The notes below the pieces were generated by a model, which was not told the DNA's origin, made no database searches, and saw only the letters and a list, made by a program, of their open reading frames with translations. Positions 54,818-62,369 of a stretch of DNA of 64,000 bases are shown piece by piece. Origin of the DNA: Flavobacterium sp. CECT 9288. GTDB taxonomy: Bacteria; Bacteroidota; Bacteroidia; Flavobacteriales; Flavobacteriaceae. Location: contig NZ_OU957226.1 in assembly GCF_918731615.1 (NCBI RefSeq), positions 992,001 through 1,056,000 on the forward strand. Direction: 5' to 3'. Position 1 is the stretch's first letter. Each line of letters opens with the position of its first letter. A program made the position numbers and the translations under genes.

Positions 54818-56104
54818 CTAACGTTTGAAAATATCTCTAAACTGGTACAACAATCGTTCTATTAATCGTAAATCCTCAGTTATAATATCTGCTGTTCCTG
54901 ACATTTCTTGCTGAAAACTGATTTGTTTTTTATAGGAGGTTTCTAGTCCTTTTGGTAGCGAAGCATTAATCAATAAATTACCTTCTTTATCTGGAGTCAA
55001 TGAAATTGCGTTTATACTTCCTTTTATGATTCCAAATTCACGATCAGGATAATTGGCTAATCTAATATTAACGGTTTGTCCCATTTTGATTTTTCCTGAA
55101 TTTTGTGCAGGAGCTCTTAATTTACCAATATAACCGTTTTCGTTTTTTGGAATTATCGCAAATACATTATCACCAGTATTTACAGTTTGATTTTCTGCCC
55201 AAAGTTGTAAGAAACTAACTTTTCCATTTATAGACGACCGTAAAACATAATTCAACTCCCAATCTTTAATAGCTTTTTTAACACTTAAAAAAGCTTGAAC
55301 AACATTTCTTTCTAAATTTATGGTTGCGGTACTTTCATTTATTTGAGTGGTTTTACTGTTTCTATTTAACTCGTTTAAAGATGATTTTAATTGTGAGATA
55401 GTACTCAAAAAGCTTTTATAATTTTTTTGAGATTGTAAATAAGTCAATCGTTGCTTCTCCATTTCTTGAGAAGCAATAATCCCTTTTGCATATAATTTTT
55501 CGTATCGATCTAAATCACTTTTTAATAGCACCAACTCATTTTGATTAATGCTTTTTTGAGACTCTAATAAACTCAACCGTTCTTTCAGTTGAATGGCTTC
55601 ATAGCTTTGTGCCGAGCCTTCCACTTGATAGGGTTGTAATTTAGTATTCAATTCATCAGCGATACTTTCTTTTTGAAACAGAGCGAATATACTTTCTATT
55701 TCGCCCAGCTGCGCCGAGTTGAATTTCTTAAACGGAAACTTACTTTTATCAATATCAATGGTATCAACAATGCTTTTTAATAAAAATACATCTTTATATT
55801 TTGCCGAATTTTCAATAACTGCAAGAGGCGTATTTTTTAGAATAGTTGCTTTATCTTTTACTAAAATAGCTTCAATTTTACCAGGCACTTTGGCAACTAA
55901 TTTCTCAGGCGGAATATTGGTAGTAATCACAATTTGGGTAGTGATTATATCCGGATATTTTATAAACCATGAAATTAAGAGCAGAATCATTATAAAACCA
56001 AATAGTATAGTATTACCCCATCTTAAAATAGCTTTTGGTGGGTCAGAAAGCACATCTCTAACTTCTTCACTATATATTTTTAAACCATCATTAAGCTCTT
56101 CCAT
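54818..56104 (-). CDS. HlyD-type membrane fusion protein of the peptide exporter
   Basis: 428 aa. One transmembrane helix near residues 29-50 (TILFGFIMILLLISWFI), a lipoyl-like half motif VAKVPGKIEAILVKDKATILKNTPL, a long coiled coil (about 150-260), the second half, then a beta-barrel domain (KMGQTVNIRLANYP). Bridges the inner-membrane exporter to an outer-membrane TolC-like channel, which is not encoded here. Separated from the C39 exporter gene by one base. Confidence 0.9.
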   Translation of the reverse strand: MEELNDGLKIYSEEVRDVLSDPPKAILRWGNTILFGFIMILLLISWFIKYPDIITTQIVITTNIPPEKLVAKVPGKIEAILVKDKATILKNTPLAVIENSAKYKDVFLLKSIVDTIDIDKSKFPFKKFNSAQLGEIESIFALFQKESIADELNTKLQPYQVEGSAQSYEAIQLKERLSLLESQKSINQNELVLLKSDLDRYEKLYAKGIIASQEMEKQRLTYLQSQKNYKSFLSTISQLKSSLNELNRNSKTTQINESTATINLERNVVQAFLSVKKAIKDWELNYVLRSSINGKVSFLQLWAENQTVNTGDNVFAIIPKNENGYIGKLRAPAQNSGKIKMGQTVNIRLANYPDREFGIIKGSINAISLTPDKEGNLLINASLPKGLETSYKKQISFQQEMSGTADIITEDLRLIERLLYQFRDIFKR

Positions 56105-56105
56105 A

Positions 56106-58298
56106 TTAATTCCCTAATTCTAATTGATTTTTTACCAACTCATAATATTTTCCTCTAAGTTTGGTTAAATCATTATGATTTCCTTGCTCCACAATTTCTC
56201 CATTTTCAAGTACAATAATAGTATCGGCATTTTTTACCGTACTTAATCTATGAGCAACAATTATAGCTGTTTTTCCAGTAATAAAAGCATTTAGGTTCTC
56301 CATTATCACTTTTTCATTGTTGGCGTCTAACGCACTTGTTGCTTCATCAAAAAAGAGATAAAAAGGGTCTTTGTAAACGGCTCTCGCAATCATAATTCTT
56401 TGCTCTTGTCCACCGCTTAATCTAATCCCTGATGTACCTAATTCAGTATTGAATTTATTAGGTAATTTTTGAATAAAATCATCGATATTCGAAACAAAAG
56501 CAGCATTGTTTAATTTATCTCTGTCAATCATTTCATTTTGTTCGGATTCTGATATATTTCCCGCAATAGTGTCATTAAACATAAAAGTATCTTGCATAAC
56601 TGCTCCACAATTCATCCGCCAGAAATCATTATTAATACTATTCAAATCTATTGAGCCAATATTAATACTCCCTTTTGTCGGCTCATAAAACTTTAACAAT
56701 AATTTCATCAATGTAGTTTTGCCGCTACCACTTGCTCCGACAATGGCGGTAGTTTTGCCTTCTGGAATAATGCAACTCACATTTTTCAAAACAAAAGGTG
56801 TCGATTTTCCCCCATATCTATATGATAAATCTTTTATCTCGATTGTTTTAGTATCGGACAATTCATTAGATTTTTTGGCAGTGGCTAAATCCTCATCATC
56901 TCTAGTATGTACTTGTGATAATCGTTCTAAACTAATTTTTGCATCTTGCCAAGTTTGAATAAAGATTATAAAATTACTCAAAGGCAAATTTAATTGCCCT
57001 ACAATATATTGAGTAGAAATCATCATACCCAAAGTTAGATTACCATCAACTACTGCTTTTGCAGCTAAAAATGTTATGACTATGTTTTTAATTTCATTAA
57101 TAAAAGTAGCTCCAATGGATTGATATTGTGCCAATTTCAATGTACTTAATGAGGTTTTAAAAAGACTAATCTGATTAAATTCCCATTTCCAGCGGTTTTT
57201 CCTTTGTGAATTATTAATTTTTATTTCTTTAACGCCATTTATTATTTGTATTAAAGAATTTTGACTTTGTGAAGCTTCGTCAAAACGTTTATAGTCTAGT
57301 TCTGCTCTTTTTTTTAAGAAAAAAAATGTCCAACCCACATAGAGTATTGCCCCAATTATGAAAACAAAGAATATTTTTAGATTATAATAAGCTAAAATGC
57401 AATTAAAAATGATAAAGGTTATCATTGAAAATATCATATTCAATGTTGATGAAGACACAAAGTTTTGAATACGAGTATGGTCTTGTATTCGTTGCAAATG
57501 CTCTCCTGTGTTTCGTGTATCAAAATACGAAATAGGAAGTTTAAGCATTTTAAACAAAAAATCAGAAATCATTTTTATATTAAAACGACTAGTAATATGT
57601 ATTAAAAGCCATTCTCTAAAAATACTGACTAAAGTTTGTGAAAATATTAAAACTAGTTGTGATATAAGTATTAGATAAATAAATGGAATATTACGATTAT
57701 TAACACCAACATCTACGACAGTTTGCATCAAAAATGGTAATATAAACTGAATAATGGTTGCAACCATTAATCCAATAAATAATTGACGAATTAGTTTTTT
57801 GTAAGGTCTAAAATAAGGTAACAGAAAAGAAAATCCTTTTGTTTTTGTTTTGTCTTCTTCCAAAGCATAAAACTTTGGGCTCGCTTCTAACAATAAAACA
57901 AAACCTGTATTATTTGTTGTATTAGTCCAAGCTTTTTTAAAATCCGCGTGCGAATAGGTAAGTAAACCTTGTGCAGGGTCAGCAACGTATATTTTAGTTT
58001 TTGAAGTTTTATAGACTACAACAAAGTGCTTTTGCCTCCAAGGCACAATAAATGGTGTTGGTGCTTCGGTAACTAAACTCTCTAACGAAATACGCATACC
58101 CAAAGTACGCATTTCGATAGCTTCGGCTGCTTCTGCAATGCCAGCCATTGTAACCCCCGTTTTGGTAATACTAGCTTTGTCACGCAAAAATTCTCTTGAA
58201 AATGTTTTGCCGTAATGTTTGGCTATCATCCGTAAACAAGTTGGACCACAATCTCTGTAGTCCAATTGTCTATAATGAGGAAAATCTTTTTTTGTCAT
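56106..58298 (-). CDS. Peptidase-containing ABC transporter (C39 type)
   Basis: 730 aa. Residues 1-150: C39 peptidase with catalytic Cys17 in QLDYRDCGPTC, His in KHFVVVY and Asp in VADPAQG; it removes leaders after Gly-Gly. Residues 165-450: six transmembrane helices. Residues 490-730: nucleotide-binding domain with GASGSGKTT, LSGGQEQRIMIARA, FFDEATSALD and VAHRLST. Together with HlyD it cleaves and exports GG-leader peptides; the 61.6-kb precursor is the natural client. Abuts the stop of the upstream gene. Confidence 0.94.
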   Translation of the reverse strand: MTKKDFPHYRQLDYRDCGPTCLRMIAKHYGKTFSREFLRDKASITKTGVTMAGIAEAAEAIEMRTLGMRISLESLVTEAPTPFIVPWRQKHFVVVYKTSKTKIYVADPAQGLLTYSHADFKKAWTNTTNNTGFVLLLEASPKFYALEEDKTKTKGFSFLLPYFRPYKKLIRQLFIGLMVATIIQFILPFLMQTVVDVGVNNRNIPFIYLILISQLVLIFSQTLVSIFREWLLIHITSRFNIKMISDFLFKMLKLPISYFDTRNTGEHLQRIQDHTRIQNFVSSSTLNMIFSMITFIIFNCILAYYNLKIFFVFIIGAILYVGWTFFFLKKRAELDYKRFDEASQSQNSLIQIINGVKEIKINNSQRKNRWKWEFNQISLFKTSLSTLKLAQYQSIGATFINEIKNIVITFLAAKAVVDGNLTLGMMISTQYIVGQLNLPLSNFIIFIQTWQDAKISLERLSQVHTRDDEDLATAKKSNELSDTKTIEIKDLSYRYGGKSTPFVLKNVSCIIPEGKTTAIVGASGSGKTTLMKLLLKFYEPTKGSINIGSIDLNSINNDFWRMNCGAVMQDTFMFNDTIAGNISESEQNEMIDRDKLNNAAFVSNIDDFIQKLPNKFNTELGTSGIRLSGGQEQRIMIARAVYKDPFYLFFDEATSALDANNEKVIMENLNAFITGKTAIIVAHRLSTVKNADTIIVLENGEIVEQGNHNDLTKLRGKYYELVKNQLELGN

Positions 58299-59474
58299 CT
58301 AATTACCACTTTCATTTATCAATTTCCAAACTCGCTCATTAAAATTAGATTTGTTTATACCAGTTAATTTATCAAGTGCTGTATAATAATTTTCATTTCC
58401 ATTTTGATATTTTCCACAACTGAGCAATTCCATTACTGCCACAAAACCTTTTTCTTTTTCTAATTTTTTAATTATTAAAGCATTTATAACATAAGGAACT
58501 AAAAGATGCTTCTCGTTGCTTTCACCGAAATCATATAAATCCTCGTAAGTTGCTAAGAAATCAATAGATTTATTTGAACTAACTTTCGCTTTAAATGTTT
58601 TTAATATTTGCTCCCAACTAATTCCCCAACTTCCACCGTATATGTATGCACAACCTTCATCAACAGGTTTGTTGACTCTACTTTTAGGTATTACATTGTA
58701 TAACCTTTCATGCCATAAATCATGTGGGTCAAAACCATTAAAATCGCTATTGTTAGTTCCACTAGCAATAAGTAATGAATTATTTTCTTTAGCTGTAAAA
58801 GTGCTTGAAGTTCTGCTATTGTATAGTAACTTATAGCTAACTCCAATACCTTTTAACATATCGTTCATGTCATCGAATCCATACCATTCGATCGTTTTAC
58901 TATTTGATTTTAACTTTTTATCAAATTGAGTTACTTTTTTTACATAGTCCTTAGCTACTTTCTCATTCAAAATACTTTTATAATGAAAGGTAACACCCTC
59001 AATAGTTTTTGTTTTCCATAAAAAAGTATTTCTTTTCAACGGAGATAAAAAATAGAACTTTTCATCTTTTAATTTTGCCAAAACCTCAAAACTAGCAACA
59101 ACAATTGGAGAATTTTCATTTACTCCAATGTATGAAAACTCAACTAAGAAATTTGAATCCTTAAGAGGCACTAAATTTGTTAAATAACTTTTATAAAAGT
59201 TATCATCTTTAAATTTGCCACCTTTTTCAATGCCTTTCATCTCATCCAATAAAACAGATGTCTCTAATAAATCTTCTTTCAAAACAAAAGAATTTTCATT
59301 ATTTGCTTTATCCTTTAAACTAAGAAATCCATTTAATGATTTTATTAGCTCATTTGAAATAATGGTGTCTTTTGGCAAATTTATATTTGGATGGACTATT
59401 ATTGTATTCGTTTGAGAAAAAACAAAAATTGTAGTTAATAGTAATATAGATAATAATAATGTTTTTAGTTTCAT
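58299..59474 (-). CDS. Secreted protein with HDxxH...DEG metallopeptidase-like motif
   Basis: 391 aa with signal peptide (KTLLLSILLLTTIFVFSQ). The first half is variable; the second has FDPHDLWHERL, then 18 residues after the second His, VDEGCAYIYGGSWG. This is the spacing of gluzincin zinc peptidases (HExxH...E) with Asp in place of the catalytic Glu. Aromatic-rich Gly loop follows. No family named with certainty. It is in the operon between the TPR gene and the exporter, so it may process or protect the peptide, or be an inactive binding protein. Confidence 0.65.
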   Translation of the reverse strand: MKLKTLLLSILLLTTIFVFSQTNTIIVHPNINLPKDTIISNELIKSLNGFLSLKDKANNENSFVLKEDLLETSVLLDEMKGIEKGGKFKDDNFYKSYLTNLVPLKDSNFLVEFSYIGVNENSPIVVASFEVLAKLKDEKFYFLSPLKRNTFLWKTKTIEGVTFHYKSILNEKVAKDYVKKVTQFDKKLKSNSKTIEWYGFDDMNDMLKGIGVSYKLLYNSRTSSTFTAKENNSLLIASGTNNSDFNGFDPHDLWHERLYNVIPKSRVNKPVDEGCAYIYGGSWGISWEQILKTFKAKVSSNKSIDFLATYEDLYDFGESNEKHLLVPYVINALIIKKLEKEKGFVAVMELLSCGKYQNGNENYYTALDKLTGINKSNFNERVWKLINESGN

Positions 59475-59496
59475 TTATTAAAATTTATAAATTATT

Positions 59497-60303
59497 TTAT
59501 TGTTCCCATTTTACCTGATATGGATATGTTTCATAAGCGCTATTGTACTCACTAATCTTGTATCCTTTTTTAAAGTCTTGTTCAGCCTCGTCAAATAATT
59601 TATTTATATTCTCTTTTATACCTAATCTATTTAGCGAATACGCTTTATAGCACTTAGCGTCAGAATAATTTGTATATATTTTTAAAGCTTTATCAAATTC
59701 AACAATAGCCTCTTTGTATTTTTTTTGTTCATACAAAGCAATCCCATAGTAAAAAAGAGCTGTTGGATGCTCAAGTTTATCTCTTTTTCTATATAAATCA
59801 TCGTTATATTCTTTGAATAATTTTTCAGCTTTTTCGTATTCATTTAATTGGAGATATGATAATCCTATATAAAAATTATAGGTGTGATCCATCACGTAAT
59901 TATTGCCAAATTTTTTTACACAATCTTCAAAATCTATAATTGCTTCTCGATAGGTTTTTGCAAAAATACATTTAATGAAAGCTCTGTAAGGTTGCCATTC
60001 TTTAGGATCATATAGAACCGCTTTATCAATATATTGCATTCCAATTTCATATTTTCTAGATTTAAAATAAGGCATAGCTTTCATTTGCCAAAATTTTGCT
60101 ACCGTGCTATCTTTTTTAAGACCTTCGTCAAGACAATTCTGCCATTCTTCCATTTCATAATTATAATTATAATTGCTAGCACAATTACTTGCAAATAAAT
60201 TAATTAAAGAATCTTGCTTATTTTTCTTTATCTCTGCTTTTTCCAATATTTGGCCTATACCATTAATTGAGAACAATAAAATTAAAATGTTAAAATTTTT
60301 CAT
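59497..60303 (-). CDS. Secreted TPR-repeat protein of the peptide cluster
   Basis: 268 aa. Signal peptide (MKNFNILILLFSINGIGQ), then at least four TPR-like helix pairs: YFKSRKYEIGMQYIDKAVLYDP, GLSYLQLNEYEKAEKLFKEY, ALYEQKKYKEAIVEFDKALKIY and AEQDFKKGYKI are the clearest (each cut here to 20 residues or fewer in part). Probably a periplasmic scaffold. Overlaps the upstream gene by four bases (ATGA). Confidence 0.8.
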   Translation of the reverse strand: MKNFNILILLFSINGIGQILEKAEIKKNKQDSLINLFASNCASNYNYNYEMEEWQNCLDEGLKKDSTVAKFWQMKAMPYFKSRKYEIGMQYIDKAVLYDPKEWQPYRAFIKCIFAKTYREAIIDFEDCVKKFGNNYVMDHTYNFYIGLSYLQLNEYEKAEKLFKEYNDDLYRKRDKLEHPTALFYYGIALYEQKKYKEAIVEFDKALKIYTNYSDAKCYKAYSLNRLGIKENINKLFDEAEQDFKKGYKISEYNSAYETYPYQVKWEQ

Positions 60304-61451
60304 ATTTGATTATTATCTTGTGTAAAAATAGAATAGGAGAAGTTATAGGTTTGGTTTTTATAATTAAATTTTGAAGTTATAGAATTCCATTTATTAGTTA
60401 TCTCAGAATATTTGTTTTTTATTAAAAGACAAACATCAATGCCATCTTGTGTTAATACATTTTCAATTCCTCCATAATAAATAATTATTTCTTGTAATTT
60501 TGCTAAATCGTGTTCACACTTAATTTGGTAGAATCCAATTCGCCCTATAACTTCTTTTTTTTGAGATTCATTAAATGAATTTATTTTCAAACAATCATCT
60601 AAACATAATAGTGTAGTATAATAGGTATAGAGTGCGTGTAATAGGGTATAAAAATCTCTGTAGTCATTAATTTGCAATAATTCTCCTATAATCTGTTTGT
60701 TATTTATTTTAAAGATTAATTTCTTGTCATAAAAGAGAGTTGTTAAGATAATATGACCTGTTTGGTGTGCAATATCATCAATGAAAAAGACCTCGTCATA
60801 ATCATCTTGATTAACATTAAAAAAAGCAATTCCATGAGCACTTATAGCAGCAAAAGAGTTTATGTCTTTTAAGTTACACTTGAACATCATACATTTTTTG
60901 CAATAAAGTTCTATTAATTCATAATGCTCCTGCGAATTTGATTTAATAATTAAAAATGCATTTGTCAAAAAATTAATATTTTTTATGTAAAGGTCTTCGT
61001 CAATTATGATTGCTTCTTCATATACGATTTCATTGTTAATATTTCTGAACGATGATTTTAACAAATTTATTGGGTATTTTAAAATTTCTATATTCGTGTT
61101 TTTGATGAATGCTATTTCTTCAAATAATTCACTTTCGCTACTTCTGAAATAACCAATTCTAGGCAAATATACAACGGTGTTTTTATAGTGTAATGGGTTA
61201 AAGAATGTAGGTACTGTTTTTATAAAAAAACCTTGCATTAATTCCTCAAGTATTTCTAGACTTGATATATTTTCTCGTTTCGAATTAAAATAAGCGAATA
61301 ATAATGGCTCCATAAAGACACTATCATCATTATAATCAACTTTTTCTAGCAAAGTAGGTTTTTCTTTATAAATAAGAAGTTTGATCGTGTTTACTATTTC
61401 AAATTGTTGTGCTTTTAAAAGATCTTGCATAGAAGAATTAATATTTATCAT
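60300..61451 (-). CDS. Candidate peptide-modifying enzyme with HQxxH motif
   Basis: 383 aa, no signal peptide, cytoplasmic. I do not recognise it by name. The middle has FFIDDIAHQTGHIILTTL: a D-D-I-x-H-Q-x-x-H motif, like the HExxH of the HExxH-type peptide hydroxylases but with Gln for Glu. About 45 residues later LLHALYTYYTTLLCLDD fits the second conserved helix of that group. AISAHGIAFFNV precedes it. Position directly after a GG precursor gene suggests it modifies the core. Inference; alternative: immunity protein. Confidence 0.55.
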   Translation of the reverse strand: MININSSMQDLLKAQQFEIVNTIKLLIYKEKPTLLEKVDYNDDSVFMEPLLFAYFNSKRENISSLEILEELMQGFFIKTVPTFFNPLHYKNTVVYLPRIGYFRSSESELFEEIAFIKNTNIEILKYPINLLKSSFRNINNEIVYEEAIIIDEDLYIKNINFLTNAFLIIKSNSQEHYELIELYCKKCMMFKCNLKDINSFAAISAHGIAFFNVNQDDYDEVFFIDDIAHQTGHIILTTLFYDKKLIFKINNKQIIGELLQINDYRDFYTLLHALYTYYTTLLCLDDCLKINSFNESQKKEVIGRIGFYQIKCEHDLAKLQEIIIYYGGIENVLTQDGIDVCLLIKNKYSEITNKWNSITSKFNYKNQTYNFSYSIFTQDNNQI

Positions 61452-61538
61452 TTTATGTTAAAACTGTTCAAAAAGGAAGTTTAATATTTAAAAAATTATA
61501 CATTAATAGTACTCTAATATTGCATAAAAATATATAAA

Positions 61539-61570
61539 AAAGGCTGTACTTAATATTGGTACAGCCTTTA
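61539..61570 (-). terminator. Terminator/attenuator after the precursor gene
   Basis: AAAGGCTGTAC (61539-61549), nine-base loop, GTACAGCCTTT (61559-61569); on the minus strand it ends in a T run. It lies 12 bases after the precursor stop and before the other cluster genes, so it should give more precursor mRNA than enzyme mRNA. Confidence 0.85.
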
Positions 61571-61581
61571 AAACAAATAAA

Positions 61582-61761
61582 TTATTTAACAGTCACACAG
61601 TCACATACAATTTTAGCTTCTTGAATACGACCTTTCTCTTGAATTCTAACTTTTTCAACACAATGACAAGCATTTTCAGTTCCTCCTGAAATCGTTGCTA
61701 ATAATTCTGTTGAAGCGATACCTTCTGCTTTTTCTTTTAAAGCGTCTAAACTTAATTTCAT
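61582..61761 (-). CDS. GG-leader precursor peptide (RiPP/bacteriocin-like)
   Basis: 59 aa, read directly from the minus strand: ATG at 61761, TAA at 61582-61584. The leader has MKLSLDALKEKAEGI and ends ELLATISGG (residues 19-27), a classic double-glycine site for C39 peptidases. The core of 32 residues starts TENACHCVEK, has two RIQE repeats, and ends with CDCVTVK; Cys are at 32, 34, 53 and 55 as CHC and CDC. Only two Thr and no Ser in the core make lanthionine rings unlikely. The leader matches the Bacteroidota GG natural-product precursor type. Too short for most gene finders, but the terminator and exporter support it. Confidence 0.88.
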   Translation of the reverse strand: MKLSLDALKEKAEGIASTELLATISGGTENACHCVEKVRIQEKGRIQEAKIVCDCVTVK

Positions 61762-61899
61762 CTTTTTTGTTTTTAGTTGGTTAAAAAAAATATTTTTAAT
61801 AAGATAATCTTACAAAAAAAATAATTACGTGCACTTAATTATATGTCTATGTAGGATTAATGCTGAACAAATAAGGTTTAAAATCTCTCAATTGAATGT

Positions 61900-61932
61900 A
61901 AACTAAAGTGACTTTTTTGGTTACTTTAGTTT
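61900..61932 (+). promoter_or_regulatory. Operator-like inverted repeat upstream of the XRE regulator
   Basis: AAACTAAAGTGAC (61900-61912), 7-base spacer, GTTACTTTAGTTT (61920-61932): 13-bp inverted repeat with one mismatch. TTACTTTAG repeats again at 61938-61946, 17 bases after the first. Likely binding site for the regulator encoded next. Confidence 0.6.
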
Positions 61933-61962
61933 ATTTCTTACTTTAGCCAAAAATATATAATC

Positions 61963-62346
61963 ATGACTTTAGGAACAAAGCTATATAATCTTAGGAATAA
62001 AAAAGGTGTTTCATTAGAAAAAATGGCATTAGAACTTCATATCTCAAAAGCGGCTATTGGTAAGTGGGAAGCTGATAAATCGAAACCTAGTGTAGAAAAT
62101 TTACTCAAACTATGCGATACTTATGAAACTGATATTTACGAATTGCTTGAGCATGTTTCTAATATAAATTTTTCTAAAGCTAAGTTTAAAGGGCATTCTT
62201 ATGCTGATTATGCAGAAAGTTTTACAGTAAATAATTCAACTCCACCGGAGTTAATAGAAAGTATAATTGCTAACCAAAACAAAATTTCTGTTTTAGTAGA
62301 GTTACAAAATGAATTATTTGTTAGTTTGTTAGCTAAAAGTAAATAA
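61963..62346 (+). CDS. XRE-family transcriptional regulator
   Basis: 127 aa. N-terminal helix-turn-helix: LYNLRNKKGVSLEKMALEL, then ISKAAIGKWEADKSKPS with recognition helix, LLKLCDTYETDIYELL. The C-terminal 55 residues are helical and unassigned (SYADYAESFTVNNSTPPELIE). Divergent from the precursor peptide gene, 201 bases away, so it probably controls the cluster and itself. Confidence 0.92.
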   Translation: MTLGTKLYNLRNKKGVSLEKMALELHISKAAIGKWEADKSKPSVENLLKLCDTYETDIYELLEHVSNINFSKAKFKGHSYADYAESFTVNNSTPPELIESIIANQNKISVLVELQNELFVSLLAKSK

Positions 62347-62369
62347 AAAAAAAGCCTTCATTTTTGCAA

